Origin: an uncultured Succiniclasticum sp.
Lineage (GTDB): Bacteria > Bacillota > Negativicutes > Acidaminococcales > Acidaminococcaceae
DNA: 64,000 nucleotides
Assembly: GCA_900544275.1 (NCBI GenBank)
Contig: UQUU01000003.1
Location: 124,001-188,000, forward strand
Direction: 5' to 3'
Part shown: positions 24,194 to 33,580 of the stretch, piece after piece
Position numbering within the stretch: position 1 is the stretch's first letter
Layout of the letters: every line of letters starts with the position of its first letter
Translations under genes and position numbers: made by a program
The notes under the pieces: model-generated
What the model saw: only the letters and a program-made list of their open reading frames with translations
Database searches by the model: none
What the model was told of the DNA's origin: nothing

Positions 24194-24814
24194 ATGAACA
24201 CGAAGGGAAAAGAATCAGATAAACGGTTGCGCCTGTTGAAAGCAACGGAAGAAGTGTTTTCTAAGCGGGGCTATGCTCAGACAACGCTGGATGAAATCAT
24301 TGGCTTAGCGGATACAGGCAAAGGCACTTTATACAAATATTTTGGCAATAAGGATAACCTGTTTTATAATCTGGTACACCTTAAGCATAAAGAATTAATG
24401 GACAAGATGTGGTCTGTGGCCAAAGAAACGAGCCTCTCCATTGAAGAAAAATTAACCAAGATACTTACTTTATGGATTAAATTTCTTTTTAATCACACGG
24501 TGTTATGGCAGGTTTTGCTTTTTGAAATGACGGGTACGAATCGCGGCTATCTGGCTGTAAAAGGTGAAGATGGCGAGTTGCACCTGACGACCAGCTGGGG
24601 CACGTTGCCTCCGGAAAATGAGCGAGAGGTTATTTTGCGCTATCATCGTTTGTTGTGGGAGGAACCCGAGCCGATTGTAAAGGTGTACGGGGATGGAGTC
24701 AAACAAGGCTTTTTCCGTGATTCGGGACAAAGTATGGATATCCCGGAAAATATATTTTATACGGCAGCCATGGTTGTGTTTTTTAATCGGGGCAGCATAT
24801 GTCGGACGGCATGA
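24194..24814 (+). CDS. TetR/AcrR-family regulator with C-terminal frameshift
   Basis: A 206-residue regulator as read. The N-terminal HTH is canonical: LLKATEEVFSKRGYAQTTLD, then TGKGTLYKYFGNKDNLFYN. The frame ends abruptly at TGA 24812-24814. The other forward frame continues from about 24790 to TAA 24895-24897 with a typical TetR C-terminus (SDGMTAEELAEKFVSHQLYG). A single lost G in the GGGG run at 24789-24792 explains this, and the intact protein would have been about 234 residues. Its position divergent from korDABC suggests it controls that operon or a fatty-acid/2-oxoacid function. ATG 24194 follows GGCGGAGGG. Confidence 0.82.
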   Translation: MNTKGKESDKRLRLLKATEEVFSKRGYAQTTLDEIIGLADTGKGTLYKYFGNKDNLFYNLVHLKHKELMDKMWSVAKETSLSIEEKLTKILTLWIKFLFNHTVLWQVLLFEMTGTNRGYLAVKGEDGELHLTTSWGTLPPENEREVILRYHRLLWEEPEPIVKVYGDGVKQGFFRDSGQSMDIPENIFYTAAMVVFFNRGSICRTA

Positions 24815-25115
24815 CTGCGGAAGAACTGGCGGAAAAATTTGTCAGTCATCAGTTGTATGGTCTGGCTGCTGACAAAAAACGAACTCCTGATAGTTAAATA
24901 CTGGCATCTGATCGCTGAACACGAAGAATCATATGGTTATGGGCCTGGAGAGGAAGAAAAAACTGAGGGTAAAATTGTCTTCCTCTAAAGCATATTAAAA
25001 GTATATTAAACTGAACAAAATACACAAAGATCTCAAAACTAACTCAAAAAAGTTGATTTTATTGTTGACAGGCCGTGTGTATCCATGTAATATATGTCCT
25101 ATAAATGAATATGTA

Positions 25116-25210
25116 TTCATCAAGAGTAGTTGAGGGACATGGCCCTATGAAACTACGGCAACCATCTTTATGAAACGGTGCCAAATCCAGCGGGGAAACC
25201 GGGAGATGAA
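25116..25210 (+). ncRNA. SAM-I (S-box) riboswitch
   Basis: The conserved S-box core is present in order: P1 TTCATC (25116-25121) pairing with GATGAA (25205-25210), AAGAGTAGTTGAGGGAC, GGCCCTATGAAAC, the CGGCAACC segment, GGTGCCAAATCC, and the GGGAGATGA end. It binds S-adenosylmethionine and is followed by a terminator, so high SAM should stop transcription of metNI. Confidence 0.95.
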
Positions 25211-25226
25211 AAGCTATATGATCGAG

Positions 25227-25257
25227 CTCTTCACTCAATATGTTGAAGAGTTTTTTT
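25227..25257 (+). terminator. SAM-controlled terminator before metN
   Basis: CTCTTCA (25227-25233) pairs with TGAAGAG (25244-25250) and is followed by seven T. It is the expression platform of the S-box. Confidence 0.88.
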
Positions 25258-25319
25258 AATCCCGGTCATTTTGGGTGACTCTCATTCCAAATGTTTAAAA
25301 CGATAGAAAGGTTTAGAAG

Positions 25320-26381
25320 ATGATTAAACTTGTAAATGTGGAAAAAACCTATTATAGTAAGGCCGGCAATATTGCTGCTCTGAAAAAAACGAATCTGGAA
25401 ATTAAAGAAGGTACGATTTTTGGTATCATCGGACTTTCAGGGGCAGGAAAATCCACGTTGATTCGTTGCATCAATATGTTGGAAGTTCCTACATCGGGGC
25501 AGGTTTTTGTGGACGGACAAGAGCTGACCGCAATGAGTGAAGCGCAACTGAGAAAAGCGCGTCAGAATATCGGTATGATTTTTCAGCATTTCAACTTGCT
25601 TGCCAGTCGTACCGTATTTGATAACGTGGCATTTCCTTTGGAAATTCAGGGGATCCCGCGTGATAAAATAAAGGCCCGTGTCGAGGAATTGTTGGAATTG
25701 GTCCAATTAAGTGACCGGGGCGATTATTACCCCAGCCAGCTTTCCGGCGGTCAGAAGCAACGAGTCGGGATAGCCCGTGCTCTGGCATCCAATCCGAAAG
25801 TATTGTTGTCAGATGAAGCGACTTCCGCTTTGGACCCCCAAACCACAAAATCCATTTTGCAATTATTGCGGGATATCAATAGCCGACTGAATTTAACGAT
25901 TGTGATGATTACCCACCAAATGGAGGTCGTAAAAGAAATTTGCGATCAGGTAGCGGTCATTGAAAATGGCACGATCATTGAAGAAGGCTCTATGTACAAA
26001 GTGTTTACTGAGCCGCAGCAGGAAACGACCAAAGAATTTGTAAAGACTGTAAACGACATACGCATACCTTCCATTATTAATACAGAAAGTATGCAGCAAA
26101 CCTACTTCCCGGATGCCAGGTTATTACTGAATCTGACATTTTTGGGCGGCGAAGACGATGAAGAAGGTTCAACCGGAGCGGATCAGCCTCTGGTATCTTC
26201 CATTATCAAAAAATTTGGTGTAGATGTAAATATTATTTCCGGCAAAGTGGATTATTTGAAAGATCTTCCTTATGGAACGTTGCTGGTGGAATTAATTGGT
26301 GAAGAAGCGGAAATAAAAAACGCGCTGCAGTATATTTACGATAAAAAAGTCAAAGTGGAGGTGATTGGTTATGTCGCCTGA
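25320..26381 (+). CDS. metN: Methionine ABC transporter, ATP-binding protein
   Basis: A 353-residue ATPase. Walker A GLSGAGKSTL near 39, Q-loop QHFNLL near 88, signature LSGGQKQRVGIARAL near 140, Walker B VLLSDEATSAL near 162 and the H-loop ITHQ near 197. The C-terminal ~80 residues form the NIL domain (from about 270), where methionine binds and inhibits transport. An S-box in its leader confirms methionine as substrate. It overlaps metI. No metQ substrate-binding gene follows, so it must lie elsewhere. Confidence 0.95.
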   Translation: MIKLVNVEKTYYSKAGNIAALKKTNLEIKEGTIFGIIGLSGAGKSTLIRCINMLEVPTSGQVFVDGQELTAMSEAQLRKARQNIGMIFQHFNLLASRTVFDNVAFPLEIQGIPRDKIKARVEELLELVQLSDRGDYYPSQLSGGQKQRVGIARALASNPKVLLSDEATSALDPQTTKSILQLLRDINSRLNLTIVMITHQMEVVKEICDQVAVIENGTIIEEGSMYKVFTEPQQETTKEFVKTVNDIRIPSIINTESMQQTYFPDARLLLNLTFLGGEDDEEGSTGADQPLVSSIIKKFGVDVNIISGKVDYLKDLPYGTLLVELIGEEAEIKNALQYIYDKKVKVEVIGYVA

Positions 26382-27033
26382 TATGATAGATTTGTTGTTG
26401 AAATCTTTGGGGGAAACTTGTTATATGGTTGTGGTGGCTATTTTATTGGCCACATTGATCGGCGTTCCTTTGGGTGTGATTTTGACGGTGACCAGAAAAG
26501 ATCATATTTTGCCTAATGCGATCATTCATAATGTTCTGGGGGCGATTGTGAATGCGACCCGTTCCACTCCTTTTATTATTTTAATGGTGGCGATCATCCC
26601 CTTAACCCGTATGATAGTAGGTTCTTCTATTGGTACTACGGCGGCCATAGTGCCGTTAACAATTACCGCCTCTCCTTTTATTGCCCGGGTAATAGAATCT
26701 TCTCTTTTGGAAGTGGACCGCGGCGTGATAGAGGCAGCACAATCCATGGGTGCAAGTCCATTTGAAATTATTACCAAGGTGATGCTGCCGGAATCGCTTC
26801 ACTCGATCGTTCTGGGAATTACACTGGCTTTGATTGCTTTGATTGGCGCTTCTGCGATGGCAGGCGCATTAGGTGGCGGCGGTTTAGGGGATCTGGCTAT
26901 CCGCTATGGTTATCAAAGATTTCAGATGGACGTGATGATTGCCACGGTTGTTGTGCTTATTATCATGGTGCAGGGTGTGCAGTCGATTGGCAATACACTG
27001 AGTCGAAAATTAAATAAAAACAAACTTTCCTGA
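26371..27033 (+). CDS. metI: Methionine ABC transporter, permease
   Basis: A 220-residue permease with five membrane helices. The cytoplasmic EAA loop reads EAAQSMGASPFEIITKVMLP (near 143), which contacts MetN. ATG 26371 lies within the metN end, behind GTGGAGGTG, so the two genes are coupled. The protein forms the methionine channel as a homodimer. A GC-rich terminator follows. Confidence 0.94.
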   Translation: MSPDMIDLLLKSLGETCYMVVVAILLATLIGVPLGVILTVTRKDHILPNAIIHNVLGAIVNATRSTPFIILMVAIIPLTRMIVGSSIGTTAAIVPLTITASPFIARVIESSLLEVDRGVIEAAQSMGASPFEIITKVMLPESLHSIVLGITLALIALIGASAMAGALGGGGLGDLAIRYGYQRFQMDVMIATVVVLIIMVQGVQSIGNTLSRKLNKNKLS

Positions 27034-27084
27034 GGCATATGAGACAGAGGATAAGTCAGGAAGCAAAAAGTTGAAGACAGGGCA

Positions 27085-27114
27085 GGGCGGCGCAGCATTG
27101 CGGCGCCCTTTTTA
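27085..27114 (+). terminator. Terminator of metNI
   Basis: GGGCGGCGC (27085-27093) pairs with GCGGCGCCC (27100-27108) with one G-G mismatch and is followed by TTTTT. Confidence 0.82.
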
Positions 27115-27245
27115 GTGTTTTTTGACACGCAACTTGACTTTCACAAGATAAAGTGATAAATTGATAAAAGAAAGTCTGCTCAATATGTGAAGGAGGAAAC
27201 TGAACGAGACGCCGGTCCGGCAGTTCCTGTATGGAGGAATTTATT

Positions 27246-27626
27246 ATGGCTGAAAAAATCGAAAGCAAATTGACCCGTCAGTTGTGTGAAGCGCTCGCCA
27301 GTTTAAAGGATGAACACCAGGTTGCTGATTTTTTGGAAGATGTTTGTACCATTAGCGAATTCAAAGCGCTGGCCCAACGTTTTGAAGTAGCGCGTTTGCT
27401 GGCTGAAGGGGTTAAATATGAAGATATTGTAGAGAAAACGGGTGCCAGCACGGCGACGATCTCTCGTGTTAAAAGATGTTTGGTATATGGCAAGGATGGC
27501 TATGCCGTGGCACTGAATAATTTTAAAAAACAGCATCATGAAGAAAGTTCTACTAAAGTGCTGTTGAAGGCGAAGTTTGAAAAGGAACGGGCTGAGAGAA
27601 AGAAAGCGATGCGAAACAATGAGTGA
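27246..27626 (+). CDS. yerC: TrpR-like regulator YerC/YecD, likely his-operon repressor
   Basis: A 126-residue protein. Residues 10-95 are a TrpR-type helical domain: a dimerisation part (LCEALASLKDEHQVADFLED) and the helix-turn-helix AQRFEVARLL followed by YEDIVEKTGASTATISRVKR. The basic C-terminal tail is family-typical. ATG 27246 follows GGAGG by 9 bases. Its stop overlaps the hisZ start by 8 bases, making it the first gene of the histidine operon. TrpR-family proteins in this position have been proposed as histidine repressors (HisR) in Firmicutes; that role here is inference from linkage. Confidence 0.88.
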   Translation: MAEKIESKLTRQLCEALASLKDEHQVADFLEDVCTISEFKALAQRFEVARLLAEGVKYEDIVEKTGASTATISRVKRCLVYGKDGYAVALNNFKKQHHEESSTKVLLKAKFEKERAERKKAMRNNE

Positions 27627-28794
27627 ATTCATATTGCAGGTCCCTTACGGCACACATGATGTGTTGCCCGGCGAAGCCACGGCGCGTCATTTACTGGCAG
27701 ATAAAATATATCGCTTATTTTCCGCCTGGGGCTATGATGAGGTGGAAACCCCCTCTTTTGAATATCTGGAAACTTTTATGGAGACCGGTCAGTCCAATGC
27801 AGGCGCATTTAACCTTTTTGATCGGGCAGGGCGCGCATTGATTCTGCGAACCGATATGACAACGCCTTTAGCAAGAATGGTAGCAACCCGTATGAAGAAA
27901 GATGCCGGAATTAAGCGGCTGTCTTATCAGGCACGTCTATTTCGTTATGAAGAAGCGCAGGCGGGTCGACAATGCGAATTTACGCAATGCGGTATCGAGA
28001 TGATGGGTGCGTCCGGCGCTGTTGCCGATGCGGAAGTGATCGCCCTGGCAATTAATACGCTGTTGGAAACCGGACTGCAAGATTTCAGCATCAGTCTGGG
28101 ACAAATGGAATTTATTAATGGCTTGATGGAAGAAGCAGGACTCAGCGAAGCGCAGTCCCGCGCTGTTAAGTATTGCCTCATCCGTCGTAATGCAGTGGGG
28201 TTGGCGGAGTTGATAGAAGAGGCCAAGGTGGAAACGAAATTTGCCGGGTTGCTTAAAGAGCTTTTGTTTTTGCATGGAGGGATAGAACTTCTGGAAACTT
28301 TGGCCAAACAAAATCTGGGAAAACGTTGTGACTATGCACTGAATAACCTGCGAGAGATTTACGAATTGGTCAGAGCCTATGATGTGGCGTCTTATTTGAG
28401 TTTTGATCTGGGCCTGATACGGAGCCTGGACTATTATACGGGTATGCTTTTTGAAGGATATGCTCCCGGTATGGGGTATTCTTTAATTGGCGGAGGACGC
28501 TATGACACGATGATGGAGCGGTTTGGTTATCCTTGTCCTGCTACGGGATTTGCTCTGGGAATTGACCGCATCGTACTTACGCTGGAACGTCAGGGGCAAC
28601 TGACCGGTGGAAATACGCCGACCACATTTATCGCCTTTTCTAAAGGACAGGCGGCGTCGGCTATCCTTCTTGCCAATCAATTGCGCCGGCAGGGTGTACG
28701 GATAAAACTCGCTGATCGTCCCATGGGTCGGGCAGAAGCGGTAGAGGAAGGTAAAATGTTACGGTGTGAGACATTCCGTTATGTGGGGGACTAA
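27619..28794 (+). CDS. hisZ: ATP phosphoribosyltransferase regulatory subunit
   Basis: A 391-residue histidyl-tRNA-synthetase paralogue. The class II core is recognisable (PYGTHDVLPGEA near 8, LRTDMTTPLAR near 77, YQARLFRYEEAQAGRQCEFT near 109, LDYYTGMLFEGY near 272), but the anticodon-binding domain is lacking, as in HisZ. It binds the short HisG and is needed for ATP-PRT activity and histidine feedback. ATG 27619 overlaps the yerC end. A short HisG directly follows, confirming the HisGS-type enzyme. Confidence 0.92.
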   Translation: MSEFILQVPYGTHDVLPGEATARHLLADKIYRLFSAWGYDEVETPSFEYLETFMETGQSNAGAFNLFDRAGRALILRTDMTTPLARMVATRMKKDAGIKRLSYQARLFRYEEAQAGRQCEFTQCGIEMMGASGAVADAEVIALAINTLLETGLQDFSISLGQMEFINGLMEEAGLSEAQSRAVKYCLIRRNAVGLAELIEEAKVETKFAGLLKELLFLHGGIELLETLAKQNLGKRCDYALNNLREIYELVRAYDVASYLSFDLGLIRSLDYYTGMLFEGYAPGMGYSLIGGGRYDTMMERFGYPCPATGFALGIDRIVLTLERQGQLTGGNTPTTFIAFSKGQAASAILLANQLRRQGVRIKLADRPMGRAEAVEEGKMLRCETFRYVGD

Positions 28795-28795
28795 G

Positions 28796-29452
28796 ATGAA
28801 AGATTATATTACGATTGCCCTGCCTAAGGGAAAGTTATTTAAGCGCAGCGTCGATTTATTGGCAAATGTCGGTTATGCCGCGGAAGGTGTTTCGGAAGAT
28901 TCACGTAAACTTGTGATTGTAAATGAAAAGACCAAAGTGCGTTTTATTATTACCAAAACCGTAGACCTTCCTACATATGTGGAATATGGTGCTGCAGATG
29001 TCGGTATCATTGGTAAGGACGTACTGCTGGAAGAACGTAAAGATGTCTATGAGCTGTTGGATCTGGGCTTTGGAAAATGTCATCTGATGCTGGCGGTGCC
29101 GGAAGCCGGAAAACAACCGGAGATAAGTGATTATGCCCATTTGCGGGTAGCTACAAAATACCCGCATTGCGCACGGGAATATTTTGATGGCAAGGGCATC
29201 CAAACGGAAATTATAAAGTTGAATGGCTCGATTGAGTTAGGGCCTTTAATTGGTCTATCGGAATTAATCGTCGATATTGTCGAAACGGGAACAACACTGA
29301 GAGAAAATAAGCTGGTGGAAGTGGATTCTCTTTTTGTTTCTACCGCAAGACTGATTGCCAATCCGGTAAGTTTTAAACTGAAATTTGACAGACTGCATAA
29401 ACTGGTGTCTGATATGCGTGCTGCAATAGAAAACGGGGGAAATAAGGGATGA
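28796..29452 (+). CDS. hisG: ATP phosphoribosyltransferase, short form
   Basis: A 218-residue catalytic subunit of the first step of histidine synthesis (PRPP plus ATP). ITIALPKGKLFKRS starts the protein, GAADVGIIGKDVL lies near 65, and the PRPP loop DIVETGTTLRENKL near 168. The C-terminal regulatory domain of long HisG is absent, which explains the need for HisZ. The start at ATG 28796 is 1 base after the hisZ stop. Confidence 0.95.
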   Translation: MKDYITIALPKGKLFKRSVDLLANVGYAAEGVSEDSRKLVIVNEKTKVRFIITKTVDLPTYVEYGAADVGIIGKDVLLEERKDVYELLDLGFGKCHLMLAVPEAGKQPEISDYAHLRVATKYPHCAREYFDGKGIQTEIIKLNGSIELGPLIGLSELIVDIVETGTTLRENKLVEVDSLFVSTARLIANPVSFKLKFDRLHKLVSDMRAAIENGGNKG

Positions 29453-30804
29453 AAATCATAGACGCAAGGAAGTTAACGGCGGCAGAAATAAGTGCGCTAT
29501 TAAAGAAAAAAGCTTTTGATGAAACGGCATTGTCTCCCCGGATCCAAGAAAGCTGCGACCGTATGTGGGGAGAACATTTAAGCGCTGCGCAAATTGTGGA
29601 CAGAATTGTAAACAGAGTCAGACAAGACGGAGACAAAGAATTATTCTATTTTACGAAGATGATCGATGGCGCTGAATTGACCGGAAACTCTCTTCGGGTT
29701 TCAGAGAAGGAATTTGATGAAGCACGGACGTTGGTCGATCCGGTCGTCCTGGAATCCATTACGCGGGCCATCAAAAATGTAAAAAAATTTCATGAAGAGC
29801 AGATGCCGAGATCATGGTTTACCGAGCGCCCCTACGGAAGCCTGATAGGACAAAAAATTACACCCATTGATCGGGTGGGGATTTATGTACCTGGTGGAAC
29901 GGCTGCCTATCCTTCCAGTGTGATCATGAACGCAGTTCCCGCAAAAGTCGCTGGAGTCCCTCGTATCGTGATGGCGGCTCCGCCCGGACGAGATGGCAAA
30001 TTGAACCCCTACGTGCTGGTCACGGCAGAAAAAATAGGCATTTCGGAAATTTATAAGATGGGCGGTGCTCAAGCGGTAGCCGCTATGGCTTTTGGTACGG
30101 AAACCGTACCCAAGGTAGACAAAATCAGCGGTCCGGGTAATATCTTTGTGACGTTGGCCAAGAAAGCGGTGTATGGGCATGTAGATATCGATATGTTAGC
30201 GGGTCCCAGCGAGATTTTGATCCTTGCGGACGACAGCGCCGACCCGTCTTATCTGGCCGCGGACCTATTAAGTCAGGCAGAGCACGATCCTCTGGCCAGC
30301 GCAATTCTTATTACCGATAGCGAGCGCCTTGCTAAAACGGTTGCAGAAGCGATAGAGATACAGTTAAAAGAGTTGCCCAGAGAGGAAATTGCCGCCGCTT
30401 CTTTGCAGGCTATGGGGAAGATCATCATCGCAAAAGATCTGGAAACTGCGGTTGCAATGGCAAACAGCAGTGCGCCGGAGCATTTGGAGGTAATGACCCG
30501 GGAACCTTTCCGTTTTATGCCTCTGCTCCATAATTGTGGCGCAATGTTTTTGGGAACTGATTCGCCGGAGCCGTTAGGAGACTATTTTGCCGGGCCTAAC
30601 CATATTCTGCCGACCGGGGGAACCGCCCGGTTTTACAGCGTTTTGAATGTTGAAACTTTTATGAAAAAGACCAGTATTATTTCTTATACACATAAAGCAT
30701 TGCTTGAAGCGGCTGATGATATTATCAATATGGCGGAAGCAGAAGGGTTGCGTGCTCATGCCAACGCGATTCGGAAACGTAAGGAACATAAAAATCAATT
30801 GTAG
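29449..30804 (+). CDS. hisD: Histidinol dehydrogenase
   Basis: A 451-residue enzyme for the last two oxidations, histidinol to histidine. It has the family motifs: YVPGGTAAYPSSVIMNAVPA near 146, the KISGPGNIFVTLAKK segment near 228, AGPSEI near 255, and the catalytic Glu-His in SSAPEHLEV near 345. Zn-ligand His and Asp residues are visible in that region and in GPNHILPTGGTARF. It overlaps hisG by ATGA. Confidence 0.96.
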   Translation: MKIIDARKLTAAEISALLKKKAFDETALSPRIQESCDRMWGEHLSAAQIVDRIVNRVRQDGDKELFYFTKMIDGAELTGNSLRVSEKEFDEARTLVDPVVLESITRAIKNVKKFHEEQMPRSWFTERPYGSLIGQKITPIDRVGIYVPGGTAAYPSSVIMNAVPAKVAGVPRIVMAAPPGRDGKLNPYVLVTAEKIGISEIYKMGGAQAVAAMAFGTETVPKVDKISGPGNIFVTLAKKAVYGHVDIDMLAGPSEILILADDSADPSYLAADLLSQAEHDPLASAILITDSERLAKTVAEAIEIQLKELPREEIAAASLQAMGKIIIAKDLETAVAMANSSAPEHLEVMTREPFRFMPLLHNCGAMFLGTDSPEPLGDYFAGPNHILPTGGTARFYSVLNVETFMKKTSIISYTHKALLEAADDIINMAEAEGLRAHANAIRKRKEHKNQL

Positions 30805-30846
30805 TTATTTCAGGCTCTGAAAAGAGGCCGGATGAGGTGATTTACT

Positions 30847-32061
30847 ATGTCGGATTTAGCGATTCGTCCCAGTCTGGAAAGGTTGGAAGAATATGTGGTA
30901 GAGACCATTGATGCGGATATCGTCGTCAATGCGAATGAGTCTAACTACCCTTTGCCGGAAGCGGTACGGTCAGAAATAGAGGCTGAAACCGGGAAGGTTG
31001 CTTTTAATCGATATCCGCCGATGAGAGGAGACTCTTTGCGCGTCCTTATTGCAGATGCGCTTGGTATTGACCCTGATAAGGTGCGTGTTGGCAATGGCTC
31101 CAGCGAACTTTTGCAAATGGCATGTTATGCATTTGGGGGGATTGGCAGGAGGATCGCTGTCCCCTATCCGTCTTTTTCTATGTATAGCGTCTATGCCCGC
31201 TTGTCCGACAGTGATGTATTGCAATATCCTCTGACGGTAGACGGTTTTTTAGATGCAGAGGCATTAATCGCCTTTTGTCGTGCTAAACGTCCGCACTTGT
31301 TGATCATTAATAATCCAAATAATCCTACAGGCAACTACAATCCTCTTTCCGTAATAGAAAAAATTATTTCTCAGGTGGACTGCCCGATTATTGTTGATGA
31401 GGCTTATATGGAGTTTGCCGACGGAGAAGGTGTTGATCCACAGGATCTCCGCCCGCTTTCGCAATTAAAATTAGTGGCGGGTTCGGCTTTGGCTCTCTTA
31501 AATAAATACAGTAATTTTATGGTCTACCGTACCTTTTCCAAGGCATATGGTCTGGCAGGTATGCGGGCAGGATATTCTGTTGGGAGCCTGTTGCTGAGCA
31601 GGGTGTTAGGTAAAACGTTGCTTCCCTATCATGTGAACGCATATACTTTGATGGCTGCGGAATGCTGCTATAAACACCGGCAGGACTTTACGGCGCAGAT
31701 CAAAGAAATTTGCGGGCAAAGAGACCTAATGATGGCTGAGTTACAGGAAACAGGAATGGAGGTTTGGCCCTCCCGGACAAATTTTATTTGTTATCGTCCG
31801 GCGGGCAAGCTGCAGCGGGTATTAGCAGAAGCCTATGATAGAAAATATGGTGTTAATAACTTCAGCCAAGCTACTAAAGCAGGTAAGTTTATTTTTAAAA
31901 ACCTGTTGGCTGAAAAAATATTACTCAGGGACTTTACCGAGCATCAGGCGCTACAGGGATGTTTGCGTCAAACGGTTGGTTTGCCGGAAGAAAATGGCAT
32001 TGTGATAAGTAAGATAAAAGGTATTTGCAGGGAGTGTTTGGGAAATGAGCAAATTAACTGA
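30847..32061 (+). CDS. hisC: Histidinol-phosphate aminotransferase
   Basis: A 404-residue PLP-dependent class I/II aminotransferase. NANESNYPLPEAV near 28 is the HisC substrate loop. VGNGSSELL binds phosphate, IINNPNNPTGN lies near 155, DEAYMEF near 185, and the PLP Lys is in RTFSKAYGLAGMRAGY near 232. It is slightly longer than the usual ~360 residues owing to inserts near 205-220 and in the C-terminal third. The last 17 bases overlap hisB. Confidence 0.92.
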   Translation: MSDLAIRPSLERLEEYVVETIDADIVVNANESNYPLPEAVRSEIEAETGKVAFNRYPPMRGDSLRVLIADALGIDPDKVRVGNGSSELLQMACYAFGGIGRRIAVPYPSFSMYSVYARLSDSDVLQYPLTVDGFLDAEALIAFCRAKRPHLLIINNPNNPTGNYNPLSVIEKIISQVDCPIIVDEAYMEFADGEGVDPQDLRPLSQLKLVAGSALALLNKYSNFMVYRTFSKAYGLAGMRAGYSVGSLLLSRVLGKTLLPYHVNAYTLMAAECCYKHRQDFTAQIKEICGQRDLMMAELQETGMEVWPSRTNFICYRPAGKLQRVLAEAYDRKYGVNNFSQATKAGKFIFKNLLAEKILLRDFTEHQALQGCLRQTVGLPEENGIVISKIKGICRECLGNEQIN

Positions 32062-32722
32062 AGCGACGGCCGTTTTAGGTAAAAACGAGAGAAAAACGCG
32101 AAGCGATAAGGGCGCAGATGAGAGTTTGGTAAAAACACAACGTATGGCCATGTTATCCCGCACTACTGGGGAAACCGCTGTTACTGTTTCTCTAAATTTG
32201 GACGGCAGCGGAAATGCCGATGTTCAGACCGGCTTAGGCTTCATGGATCATATGTTGACCTTGTTGGCTGCGCATAGCTTTATGGATCTGCATGTACGAG
32301 CGCACGGAGATCTGGCTGTAGACAGTCATCATACAGTGGAAGATATAGGTATTGTGTTGGGGCAGTCCCTCAAGGAAGCAGTAGGTGATAAAAAAGGGAT
32401 TCATCGTTACGGAAACAGTTTTATTCCTATGGATGAAACGCTTGCCCAGGTGTGTTTGGATTTTTCCGGGCGACCTTTTTTCGTGTTTGAGGCAGAGATA
32501 CCCAAAGTTCGCCTGGGAAATTACGATACAGAGATGACGGAAGAATTCTTTCGGGCGCTAGCTGTGAATTGTGGTCTGACTTTGCATATTCGAGTGCTCT
32601 ATGGCAGCAATGTTCATCATCTTATCGAAGCTATTTTTAAGGCCTTTGCCCGTGCCTTAACCGAAGCAACCGCCATAGATCCCCGCGTAAAAGGGGTCAT
32701 GAGCAGTAAGGGCGTGTTATAA
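32045..32722 (+). CDS. hisB: Imidazoleglycerol-phosphate dehydratase
   Basis: A 225-residue enzyme. The two-fold metal motifs are present: GFMDHMLTLLAAHS near 66 with HHTVEDIG near 98, and the second set EFFRALAVNCGLTLHI with VHHLIEAIFKAFARAL. Standalone HisB usually begins close to RTTGET; here about 35 extra polar residues precede it if ATG 32045 (behind GGGAGTG) is used. A start at ATG 32141 or 32147 (MAM) would give a normal-length protein. It acts as a 24-mer with manganese. Confidence 0.93.
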   Translation: MSKLTEATAVLGKNERKTRSDKGADESLVKTQRMAMLSRTTGETAVTVSLNLDGSGNADVQTGLGFMDHMLTLLAAHSFMDLHVRAHGDLAVDSHHTVEDIGIVLGQSLKEAVGDKKGIHRYGNSFIPMDETLAQVCLDFSGRPFFVFEAEIPKVRLGNYDTEMTEEFFRALAVNCGLTLHIRVLYGSNVHHLIEAIFKAFARALTEATAIDPRVKGVMSSKGVL

Positions 32723-32867
32723 ATAAAACAGCGGCAGATTCAGGAGTAATGGGTTGAGTATTCGTAGATGTAGACAAGGCCGGGAGAAGAGTGCCGGGTA
32801 AGTTTTTAATATGCAAACTGATCATGCCGGTATTCCTTTAATCGCAGATGGAATGTGGGAGTTATTT

Positions 32868-33476
32868 ATGGACAGCAAAAGAGTTATTATTGTGGATTAC
32901 GGTTTAGGTAATCTGCACAGTGTGAATAAAGCCGTTGCCAAAGCCGGGGGGAAGCCGGAGATATCCGCATCCCCGGAGGTGATCCGAGAAGCTGAGAAAA
33001 TCATTCTCCCGGGTGTGGGCGCTTTTGCCGATTGCATGGCAAATTTAAAAAGATCCGGTTTAATTCCTGTTTTGCGGGAACATTTTTTGGCAGACAAACC
33101 GTTTTTAGGCATTTGTCTGGGAATGCAGGTCCTGTTTGAAAGCAGTGAGGAGGGACCCGGAGTGCCGGGTTTGGGCTTTTTTCAAGGCAAGGTCATTTAT
33201 ATTCCTACAAAATGCAAGGTACCTCATGTAGGATGGAATCATCTGCATATAAAGAAATCGTCCCCTGTAGAAGGTGAGGCAGAGGGAAAATATGTTTACT
33301 TTACGCACAGTTATTGCTGTGTTCCTCAAGATACTTCTCTTATTTCTTCTGTCTGTGAGCATGGGACAGAAATCGTTGCGGGGATCTGCCGGGGAAATAT
33401 ATTCGGGGTACAATACCATCCGGAAAAATCGAGTTGCGTCGGTATGGAAATGCTGCACCGTTTTGTGACATTATGA
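32868..33476 (+). CDS. hisH: Imidazole glycerol phosphate synthase, glutaminase subunit
   Basis: A 202-residue class I glutamine amidotransferase. The nucleophile Cys is in FLGICLGMQVLFESSEE near 79, the oxyanion segment PGVGAF near 46, and the His-Glu pair in VQYHPEKSS near 183. It releases ammonia that is channelled to HisF. ATG 32868 follows GTGGGAG; an upstream in-frame ATG at 32811 lacks a ribosome site. Confidence 0.95.
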   Translation: MDSKRVIIVDYGLGNLHSVNKAVAKAGGKPEISASPEVIREAEKIILPGVGAFADCMANLKRSGLIPVLREHFLADKPFLGICLGMQVLFESSEEGPGVPGLGFFQGKVIYIPTKCKVPHVGWNHLHIKKSSPVEGEAEGKYVYFTHSYCCVPQDTSLISSVCEHGTEIVAGICRGNIFGVQYHPEKSSCVGMEMLHRFVTL

Positions 33477-33580
33477 TTTTAAGTCAGATGCTGGCAGATT
33501 ACCGGGTCAGAACGTGGTAAACTTGTGAAAATGTATTGTTTTTGGTAATAGATTGTGTAATACATTGTGTGGGGGACGCT

